Shown here one piece after another: positions 17,459 through 24,290 of a stretch of 64,000 nucleotides of DNA. The translations under genes were made by a program, and so were the position numbers. Source of the stretch: Simplicispira sp. 125 (GTDB lineage: Bacteria > Pseudomonadota > Gammaproteobacteria > Burkholderiales > Burkholderiaceae_C); the NCBI RefSeq assembly GCF_003096555.1, contig NZ_QEKM01000001.1, positions 1,116,001 to 1,180,000 of the forward strand, in the 5' to 3' direction. The notes beneath the pieces were generated by a model that had not been told where the DNA came from, did no database searches, and saw nothing but the letters and a program-made list of their open reading frames with translations. Every line of letters begins with the position of its first letter. Positions within the stretch are counted from its first letter, which is position 1.

Positions 17459-18664
17459 TTAAGCGGTACGGGATTGAATGAATTGCACGATGCGACGGGC
17501 GGCCTCGACGCATTCTGCGGTTTCGGCCACCAGGGCCATGCGAATGCGCTGGGCGCCCGGGTTGGCGCCAGCCGCTTCGCGCGCCAGGTAACTGCCCGGA
17601 AGTACCGTGACATTGTATTGAGCCAGCAGCGCCCGTGCGAACTCGGCATCGTTCATGCCAAGCGCAGCGGGAACGCCTGCCCACAGGTAAAAACCGGCAT
17701 CGGGCAGGGCCACGTCCATCACAGGCGCTAGCAAGGGAGTGACCTGGGCGAACTTTTCGCGGTACAGGTTGCGATTTTCCAGCACATGCTGCTCATCGTT
17801 CCAGGCAGCAACGCTGGCCGCTTGCACCGCCGACCCCATGGCGCTGCCATGGTAAGTGCGGTACAGCAAAAACGCCTTGATCAAGGCGGCGTCGCCAGCA
17901 ACAAAGCCGCTGCGCAGACCGGGCACATTGCTGCGCTTGGACAGGCTGGTAAACGACAGCATGCGACGGAAGTCGCTGCGGCCGAGTTGCGCGGCGGCTT
18001 CCAGCCCCCCCAGCGGAGGCTCATCACGGAAATAGATCTCGCTGTAGCACTCGTCAGAGGCAATCACGAAACCATACTGGTCGGACAGTTCAAACAGCTT
18101 TTTCCATTCTGCCAATGGCATGACTGCCCCCGTAGGGTTGCCGGGAGAGCAAACAAACAACAATTGGGTGTTTTGCCAGACGGCCTCGGGCACGCTGTCC
18201 CAGTCCACCGCAAAGTTGCGTGCAGGGTCGCTGGGGGCAAAGTATGGTTGGGCGCCCGCCAGCAAGGTGGCGCCTTCGTAGATTTGGTAGAACGGATTCG
18301 GGCACACCACTGTGGCGTTGGCGCGTGAGGGGTCAATGACGGTCTGCGCAAAGGCAAACAGGGCCTCGCGTGAGCCATTCACCGGAAGCACCTGCGTGGC
18401 CGGATCGACTGCCAAACCGTAGCGCCGCCCCAGCCAGTCTGCAAAAGCCTGGCGCAGTCGTGCTTCGCCTGCTGTTGCCGGGTAGTTGGCCAGGCCATCC
18501 AGACCCGCGACCAGTGCACTCTTGATAAAGGCCGGTGTCGCATGGCGCGGCTCGCCCATGCCCAGGCTGATGGGGGAGAAGGCCGTGGGTAACGGTACAT
18601 CAGCAAAAAGCTGTCGCAGCCGCTCGAAAGGGTAGGGCTGCAAATGCGAAAGCAGGGGATTCAT
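17459..18664 (-). CDS. dapC: succinyldiaminopimelate aminotransferase
   Basis: A 401-residue fold-type I PLP aminotransferase. The PLP lysine is in [15 protein letters not shown], with the CSPGNPTG loop and the [11 protein letters not shown] aspartate also in place. It converts N-succinyl-2-amino-6-ketopimelate to N-succinyl-LL-diaminopimelate. The ATG at 18664 gives the usual [17 protein letters not shown] start of beta-proteobacterial DapC. It is the first gene of the minus-strand lysine run dapC-dapD-(pilU)-dapE-prmB and is divergent to a chemotaxis receptor gene 207 bases away. The gap has no other gene that I can support. Confidence 0.93.
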   Translation of the reverse strand: MNPLLSHLQPYPFERLRQLFADVPLPTAFSPISLGMGEPRHATPAFIKSALVAGLDGLANYPATAGEARLRQAFADWLGRRYGLAVDPATQVLPVNGSREALFAFAQTVIDPSRANATVVCPNPFYQIYEGATLLAGAQPYFAPSDPARNFAVDWDSVPEAVWQNTQLLFVCSPGNPTGAVMPLAEWKKLFELSDQYGFVIASDECYSEIYFRDEPPLGGLEAAAQLGRSDFRRMLSFTSLSKRSNVPGLRSGFVAGDAALIKAFLLYRTYHGSAMGSAVQAASVAAWNDEQHVLENRNLYREKFAQVTPLLAPVMDVALPDAGFYLWAGVPAALGMNDAEFARALLAQYNVTVLPGSYLAREAAGANPGAQRIRMALVAETAECVEAARRIVQFIQSRTA

Positions 18665-18871
18665 ATGGCCGCCATTATGGGCGATGGCACGGCCACGATG
18701 GCCGCATCCTGGGTGCGCCTTGTCGTATGCAATGGGGGTTTTGGCATCTGTGTCAGTACCGTGCAAGCAGACTGTGAACACTGTAGTGGGTTTGCATTTC
18801 GTAACAGTATGTGCAAACCTTTAGCAGAGATTCTTCTGCCAGAGGGGTTTATAAGAATCCAGGAGGCTCCC

Positions 18872-20386
18872 ATGACCGATTCCATCTTTATGCATCCAGG
18901 CACCTGGCTGATGCGCCGCTTTCACCTGTTGGGCAAACTGATGTTGCTGGGAGCGGTGATGGTGGCGATGTTCGTGGGAGCGGCCAGCCTGGCATCGCCG
19001 CAGACCGGGGCAGGCCTGCAATGGACTGTCGTTGGCGTCTGCGTGGCATTGCTCGTGTACCTGCTGGCAGCGTTGTATGCCAGTTTGGCCACGGACCTTG
19101 CCGCCCTGGCCCATGCCATGGAGAAAACTGCCCAAGGCGATTTGGGTGTACACATCAAAACCTCGGGAAACGATGAGCTGGCGGACTTGGCGCAGCGGCT
19201 GGACCACATGGTGCAAACCCTCTCGGCCATGGTGGCTGACATCCGCAGCAATGCCGCCCTGGTCGCCCATGCAGGCCAAACCATCTCTTCAGACAGCCGG
19301 GCGCTGGCCGACCGCACGGAGCAGCAAGCCGCCAACCTGGAGCAGACGGCGGCCAGCGTGGAGCAACTCTCGTCCACTGTGCAAGGCAATGCGCAGACTA
19401 TTCGCGCAGCAGACCAGCAAGCCAGTGAGGTCAGCCGTGCAGCCGAGCACGGAACCCAGGCCATGGCCCACGCAGTGGAATCGGTGCAGGCCATCCAGCA
19501 AGATGCACGCCGCATGAACGAGATCATTGGTGTGATCGATAGCATTGCCTTCCAGACCAATATCCTGGCGCTCAACGCGGCCGTCGAGGCTGCCCGGGCG
19601 GGCGAGCAGGGTCGCGGCTTTGCCGTCGTGGCCTCTGAGGTACGCACGCTGGCAGGACGCTCCGGGGAAGCCGCCCGCGAAATCCGTGCGCTGATCAGCG
19701 CGTCGGTACGGCAGGTGGAGTCCAGCGCCGGCCTGATCCGCTCGGCTGGAGAGGGCATCTCTGCCATGGCCACGGGTATTCGCAGCGTGGCGGCCACCAT
19801 GTCGGAAATCGCCACTTCCGGGGGCGAGCAAAGCACCGGCCTGCAGGAGATCACCACAGCGGTGCGCCAGCTCGATCAGATCACCCAGCACAACGCGCAG
19901 ATGGTGGAACATGCCGTCGAGCAGGCCAGGGCGCTGGAAGGGCGGGCCAATACGCTTTCCCGGGCGGTCGAATCTTTCCGTCTGCAGCAAGGCACGGCGG
20001 ACGAGGCGGTGGCGCTGACCCAGCGCGCGGTGAATATGCGTTCGAGCGGTTCACGCGATCAGTTTTTACGCAGCATCACCGACAAAAACCAGCCATTTCA
20101 CGACCGTGACATGTATGTGTTCGCACTCGATTCCAGTGGAACCTACCTGGCCTTTGCCGGCAACGCCACTAAAGTAGGCACGCGCGTCCAGGACATTCCG
20201 GGCATTGCCGGCGATCAGTTGGTGCAGGACATCATTGCGCAGGCCGAGCGCGGCCCGGGATGGGTCGAGTACGACATCAACAACCCTGCCACGGGCAAGG
20301 TACAGACCAAAATGTCGTTCGTGCGCAAGGTGGACGACCTGTACGTGGGCTGCGGGGTCTACAAGACTTTGGCGGCGCGCGCCTAA
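18872..20386 (+). CDS. methyl-accepting chemotaxis protein with C-terminal Cache-type sensor
   Basis: A 504-residue receptor. Two close membrane segments (about residues 20-40 and 48-68) leave almost no periplasmic loop. A HAMP domain (about 70-125) and the MCP signalling domain follow, with the hairpin-tip core [20 protein letters not shown] near residues 225-245. After the signalling domain, residues about 395-500 form a Cache-like domain ([41 protein letters not shown]), which would be cytoplasmic. That layout suggests sensing of an internal signal rather than a periplasmic ligand. AGGAGG precedes the ATG at 18872. Expected partners are CheW and CheA, which are not in this window. Domain order is read from sequence; the sensor role is inferred. 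Confidence 0.9.
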   Translation: MTDSIFMHPGTWLMRRFHLLGKLMLLGAVMVAMFVGAASLASPQTGAGLQWTVVGVCVALLVYLLAALYASLATDLAALAHAMEKTAQGDLGVHIKTSGNDELADLAQRLDHMVQTLSAMVADIRSNAALVAHAGQTISSDSRALADRTEQQAANLEQTAASVEQLSSTVQGNAQTIRAADQQASEVSRAAEHGTQAMAHAVESVQAIQQDARRMNEIIGVIDSIAFQTNILALNAAVEAARAGEQGRGFAVVASEVRTLAGRSGEAAREIRALISASVRQVESSAGLIRSAGEGISAMATGIRSVAATMSEIATSGGEQSTGLQEITTAVRQLDQITQHNAQMVEHAVEQARALEGRANTLSRAVESFRLQQGTADEAVALTQRAVNMRSSGSRDQFLRSITDKNQPFHDRDMYVFALDSSGTYLAFAGNATKVGTRVQDIPGIAGDQLVQDIIAQAERGPGWVEYDINNPATGKVQTKMSFVRKVDDLYVGCGVYKTLAARA

Positions 20387-20414
20387 AGCCAGGTAGCCGC
20401 TCAACCGGCTTTAG
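20383..20414. terminator. bidirectional hairpin between converging genes
   Basis: CTAAAGCC and GGCTTTAG are perfect inverted repeats, extended inward by GGT/ACC, around a nine-base loop. The stem contains the stop codons of both the chemotaxis receptor (plus) and the RnfB-like gene (minus). No long T-run follows, so terminator function is inferred. Confidence 0.45.
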
Positions 20415-21073
20415 AGGGAGCGGCGAGCCCGTGCCCTTGCCAATGCGGCCGCGATGGTGGCCTGTTTGTCTGCAATAGGCGAGGAGGGTGGGGCGTCGCC
20501 CTGCGGCGCACTGGCAGCGTCCTCCTGGCCGTTGACCAGGCGCCGGTCAAGCACAGCACAGTCACCAACGGCCAGGCGAGCCTGGCGCTGGTGGTAGCGT
20601 TCTTGCGCCTGTTGCGCCTGTGCGGGCGACCAGGCATCCCAGCCCGTTGCTGGCCCACTGGCATTGACCAGCGCCATGCAATCAACTGGGCAGGCCGGAA
20701 TGCACAGCTCGCAACCCGTGCAATGCTCTGGCAAAACGGTGTGCATGAGCTTGTTGGCACCCACGATGGCGTCTGCGGGGCATGCTTTGATGCACAGCGT
20801 GCAACCAATGCACCAGTCTTCGTCGATCACCACCACACTGCGTGGCCCTTCCACGCCGTACTGGGGGTCAAGGGCCTGCACGGGCAAGCCCGTAATTGCT
20901 GCCAGCCGGGCGACGCCTTGCGCGCCGCCTGGGGGGCATTGGTTGATGCCCGCGTCTCCCGCTGCAATGGCGTGTGCGTAGGCTGCACAGTCGGCATAGC
21001 CGCAGCGCGTGCACTGCGTCTGCGGCAGGGCCGCTTCAATGCGGGCCGCCAGACCCGCTTGCCGTATGGGCAT
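20411..21073 (-). CDS. RnfB-like electron transport ferredoxin
   Basis: A 220-residue iron-sulfur protein. An N-terminal Fe-S domain has the CTRCGYADC and later CPPGG cysteines (the four-Cys motif of RnfB), followed by two classical 4Fe-4S ferredoxin motifs, CIGCTLCIKACP and CTGCELCIPACPVDC. The N-terminal membrane anchor of true RnfB is missing and no other rnf subunit gene is in the window. In Burkholderiales such orphan RnfB-type proteins are usually annotated as electron transport complex subunit B. The partner proteins are unknown. The Ala/Arg-rich C-terminus is probably disordered. Confidence 0.85.
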   Translation of the reverse strand: MPIRQAGLAARIEAALPQTQCTRCGYADCAAYAHAIAAGDAGINQCPPGGAQGVARLAAITGLPVQALDPQYGVEGPRSVVVIDEDWCIGCTLCIKACPADAIVGANKLMHTVLPEHCTGCELCIPACPVDCMALVNASGPATGWDAWSPAQAQQAQERYHQRQARLAVGDCAVLDRRLVNGQEDAASAPQGDAPPSSPIADKQATIAAALARARARRSL

Positions 21074-21081
21074 TGCCGGGG

Positions 21082-22827
21082 TCAGGCGGCCTTGTTGCGC
21101 GCCGGATTTTTGCTGCGCACTGCTGGGGGCGCTGCGGTGACCGTGGTATTGGCTACGGCCACGGCTTCGCGCTCAGGCTGCACGGCAGGCGCCGCTGCGG
21201 CTGTGGGCGACGCCGAAGCGTTGCCTGCCGGCGTGGCCCAGCGCGTGGTGGGAGCCGTGGGATCTGCGGGCGATGCCGTCGGCACAGGCTTGGCCGCAAC
21301 AACAGGGGTTTTTTTGTTGGCAGGGGCGGCTACAGCCGATTTTGCTGCTTTGGTAGCGTGCGCAGATGCGACGACCTTCGCGCTCACAGCCTTGCCTGCG
21401 GCGGCCTTGGATGCTGCCACGCCCTTGGACGGGGCGGCCTTGGGCTTTGCGACTGCCTTGGTAGCAACGACGACCTTGGCTGGACTGGCTTCTGCGCGGG
21501 CGACAGCCTTTGGAGCGGCGGCTGCAGCGGGAGCGGCGACAACGGGTGCCTGCGGCTTGGCCACTTTTTGATGCTCCAGAATGAAAGCACGCACCGCTGG
21601 GTACACCGTCTCACGCCAGCGGCGACCGCTGAAGATGCCGTAGTGACCGGCACCCTTGGCCTCCAGATGGCGTTGCTCTTTGCCTGGCAGACCACTGCAA
21701 AGGTCGTGCGCGGCGCGGGTCTGGCCCGAGCCGGAAATATCGTCCAACTCACCTTCAACGGTCAGCAGGGCACCCTGGGTGATATCTTGCGGACGCACCC
21801 GTTCGATCGTGCCCGCAGAGGAACGCACGTCCCAGGTGCCGTTGACCAGCTTGTGGTCCTGGAACACGGTCTTGATGGTTTCAAGGTAGTAGTCCGCATC
21901 CATGTCGAGTACGGCGTTGTACTCGTCGTAGAACTTGCGGTGGGCTTCGGTGCTGTTGTCGTCGCCCTTGATCAGGTTCTTGAAGTAGTCGTAGTGGTTG
22001 ACGGCGTGGCGGTCGGGGTTCATTGCCACGAAACCGGTGTGCTGCAGGAAACCTGGATAGACGCGGCGTCCCGCGCCGGGGAAATTGCCCGGGACACGGT
22101 AAATGACATTGTTCTCAAACCACTCGTAGCTTCGCTCGCTGGCCAGGTTGTTCACTGCAGTGGGCGATTTGCGGGCATCGATGGGGCCGCCCATCATGGT
22201 CATCGACAGCGGTGTTTTTTCGCCACGACTGGCCATCAAAGAAACCGCTGCCAGCACAGGCACGGTGGGCTGGCACACGCTGACCACATGGCAGTTGCCG
22301 TATTTTCCCTGCAGGTGACGGATGAACTCCTGCACATAGTTGATGTAGTCATCCAGGTGGAATTCACCCTCGGAAAGAGGCACCAGGCGCGCGTTCTTCC
22401 AGTCGGTGATGTAGACCTTGTGGTCGCTGAGCATGGAGCGCACGGTGTCGCGCAGCAATGTGGCGTAGTGGCCTGACAAGGGCGCCACGATCAACACCAC
22501 GGGCTGGATCTTGAGGTTTTCCAGCGTCTTCGGATCGTCCGAGAAGCGCTTGAAGCGGCGCAGTTCGCAGAAAGACTTGTCCAGTTCCACGCGTTCGTGG
22601 ATCGCCACTTCAACGCCGTTCACGGCCACAGTCCGGATACCGAAGGTCGGTTTTTCGTAGTCTTTGCCCAGCCGATAGATCAGGTCGTAGCCTGCCGACA
22701 TGCGCTGGGCCAGCGGCGTCTTCTGGAACGGCGAGGACGGGTTGCTGTAGAGCTTGGAAGCAGCCAACGCAAAATCTGCGAAGGGTTCCATGAAGGAGCG
22801 CTGGGTTTCAAAGATCTGGTAGAGCAT
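21082..22827 (-). CDS. phaZ: intracellular PHB depolymerase with a long Lys/Ala-rich C-terminal tail
   Basis: Residues 1 to about 420 match intracellular depolymerases of the Cupriavidus PhaZ1 type, which degrade native PHB granules, with the active-site cysteine (Cys185) in VVSVCQPTVPVL. Those enzymes end near residue 420. Here about 160 more residues follow, almost entirely Ala, Lys, Pro, Val, Ser and Thr with repeating AKP/AAK-like units, resembling the histone H1-like tails of AlgP and the phasin PhaF. Such tails bind DNA in PhaF and couple granules to the nucleoid, so a similar role is possible here (inference). The ATG at 22827 gives the standard MLYQIFETQ start. A TGCA-rich palindrome lies just upstream. 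Confidence 0.92.
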   Translation of the reverse strand: MLYQIFETQRSFMEPFADFALAASKLYSNPSSPFQKTPLAQRMSAGYDLIYRLGKDYEKPTFGIRTVAVNGVEVAIHERVELDKSFCELRRFKRFSDDPKTLENLKIQPVVLIVAPLSGHYATLLRDTVRSMLSDHKVYITDWKNARLVPLSEGEFHLDDYINYVQEFIRHLQGKYGNCHVVSVCQPTVPVLAAVSLMASRGEKTPLSMTMMGGPIDARKSPTAVNNLASERSYEWFENNVIYRVPGNFPGAGRRVYPGFLQHTGFVAMNPDRHAVNHYDYFKNLIKGDDNSTEAHRKFYDEYNAVLDMDADYYLETIKTVFQDHKLVNGTWDVRSSAGTIERVRPQDITQGALLTVEGELDDISGSGQTRAAHDLCSGLPGKEQRHLEAKGAGHYGIFSGRRWRETVYPAVRAFILEHQKVAKPQAPVVAAPAAAAAPKAVARAEASPAKVVVATKAVAKPKAAPSKGVAASKAAAGKAVSAKVVASAHATKAAKSAVAAPANKKTPVVAAKPVPTASPADPTAPTTRWATPAGNASASPTAAAAPAVQPEREAVAVANTTVTAAPPAVRSKNPARNKAA

Positions 22828-22840
22828 GGGGCGAAATCCA

Positions 22841-22860
22841 ATATGTTGCAGTGCAATATA
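22841..22860. promoter_or_regulatory. possible operator upstream of phaZ
   Basis: TTGCAGTGCAA at 22846-22856 is an 11-base palindrome nested in a longer near-symmetrical block starting ATATG and ending AATATA. It lies 14 bases before the phaZ start on the minus strand. PHB regulators of the PhaR type are known to bind TGC-rich palindromic sites, so this is a candidate PhaR site. No phaR gene is in the window. Confidence 0.35.
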
Positions 22861-22941
22861 ACAGCATTTGGTTACTGGTGTTGGCAGTAAAACTACTAAG
22901 AGAGCGTCACGTTGGTGACACAGTAACAAGCAAGAAATGGC

Positions 22942-23010
22942 TGCTATCAAACATCCGATTGCTATCAACAATATAGCTGCTAACGCTTTACCTAATTGCC
23001 TTATACGCCT
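22942..23010 (-). repeat. dispersed palindromic repeat, copy I
   Basis: On the minus strand the block reads GTATAAGGC, a short spacer, AAAGCGT, TAGCAGCTAT, then two further GCTATCAA/TTGATAGC units. The stop codon of the RelA/SpoT-domain gene lies inside its first bases (23001-23003), so the element forms the 3' end of that gene. Confidence 0.65.
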
Positions 23011-24107
23011 TTTTTATCTATATCTTTGACGGCAGCCTGACTGCCTGCCTGCGACTGCAACCAGGCATCGAACGAGGTACGCGACACCTTGCGCAGCGCT
23101 TGGCCGAACACCTCCTTGTTACCCAGATACAGGCAGTGCCGGATGACGGTATAGGCGTTGAACTTGCCGTTCGGGTTCTGTTCTTCGAAATACTGCTTGT
23201 AGCGTTTGACAATGCCGATGTTCTGCCGCAACAGGCCATTGAAGCGTGCGCGGGTAATCCCGGGCGACCAGGCGTGGATGTCGTCCACGAAACTGTCCAA
23301 TTTGTGCGGTTCAAACGTGAAGTCGCGGAAAAAATGCGTGGCGATCTTGAGAAAGGAGAACGCATCGAGCACGCTGCCTGGCAGCGCAGCCTGGGGCATA
23401 GGCTGTGGATCAAGATCGGCCAAGGATTCGTCGGTCGCGTCGGGGGCCTTGAGCAATTCAGCTTCGGTTTCGTCGCGGATTTGCCGAAATTCGCGGTCAG
23501 CCAGCTCAAACAGGGCAGACAGCACGTTAATGCGTCGCTTGAGTGGGCCGGGAATGGCCTTTTTGTACTTGATCTTATGGTCCAGCACGCTCCAGGAGTC
23601 CTGGATGATGGTGCGGATCTGCAGCTCGATAGGCCACGGCGCAAGCAGTGCATGCGCTGGCAGGGCGGCCTGCGAGGCATTCAGGCGCAAGTCCAGGTGC
23701 AGGCCCTTGTAGCCAAACGCAGCCTCGGTCCCCTCCACGGCGCTGACCTTGTCCGTCACCTCGATCACATCAAACAATGACTGCACTGCCGCCGCTACTT
23801 TTTCCAGTTCGTCTTCGTACAGGCAAACCACGCGCACACCAATCAGGTCGCTGATGTAGTCGCGTATTTCATAAGGTGTGCTGCTTTCCTCCAGCACGGC
23901 GCGGTATTTGCGCGAGAACTTGCGAATGCACTCGTCGCGCTCCTTGACCCGGCCTTCCACCTTGGAGATCTCGACCTGGCCGTTGCGGGCTACGTGCGAA
24001 CCTACCAAATCCACAAAAGCCGCGCAGGCCGCCTGCAGTTGGCTCTGGTGTTTGTCATGGAAGGCCAAGAAGCGGGATTCCTCCAGTTCGAAGTCAAGCG
24101 ATGGCAT
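23001..24107 (-). CDS. stand-alone RelA/SpoT synthetase-domain protein
   Basis: A 368-residue protein with the (p)ppGpp synthetase fold but no hydrolase, TGS or ACT domain. Visible signatures are KVEGRVKERDECIRKF, the DLIGVRVVCLYEDE strand, FGYKGLHLDLRL (the YKSIH-type motif), ELQIRT and WSVLDHKIKYK. Small alarmone synthetases transfer pyrophosphate from ATP to GDP or GTP; some relatives are toxins that modify tRNA instead. This protein is longer than typical small synthetases (200-260), with an extra C-terminal domain of about 130 residues that I do not recognise. No antitoxin-like neighbour is seen. It is divergent from the CHASE-GGDEF-EAL gene. Its stop codon comes from a dispersed repeat. 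Confidence 0.82.
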   Translation of the reverse strand: MPSLDFELEESRFLAFHDKHQSQLQAACAAFVDLVGSHVARNGQVEISKVEGRVKERDECIRKFSRKYRAVLEESSTPYEIRDYISDLIGVRVVCLYEDELEKVAAAVQSLFDVIEVTDKVSAVEGTEAAFGYKGLHLDLRLNASQAALPAHALLAPWPIELQIRTIIQDSWSVLDHKIKYKKAIPGPLKRRINVLSALFELADREFRQIRDETEAELLKAPDATDESLADLDPQPMPQAALPGSVLDAFSFLKIATHFFRDFTFEPHKLDSFVDDIHAWSPGITRARFNGLLRQNIGIVKRYKQYFEEQNPNGKFNAYTVIRHCLYLGNKEVFGQALRKVSRTSFDAWLQSQAGSQAAVKDIDKKGV

Positions 24108-24290
24108 GGGGCGGGCTTTCTGAAAGGCGGGTGTGTCGTGTTGCTTGGATTCTCAGGGGTATCTGGCATTGGCCGAGCCGCTCTGTCGGGCAGTTTCGCA
24201 AAATTGGGCAAACTTGTTAACCTATACAAGCTGCTACAACGCCCGGTTCTTTCGCGGTCGGCCAGCTGCCTTGGCCTTCTCTTCCTGTTC

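Noticed and set aside
21100-21570. Repetitive DNA in phaZ, considered as a tandem repeat or CRISPR-like array
   Set aside because: It is codon-level repetition of Ala and Lys in one long open frame with no fixed repeat and spacer units.
24225-24265. A possible further copy of the dispersed repeat (ACAACGCCCG ... CCAGCTG) upstream of the CHASE-GGDEF-EAL gene
   Set aside because: The AAGCGC core and the AGCTATCAA end are both degraded, so the match is too weak to count.
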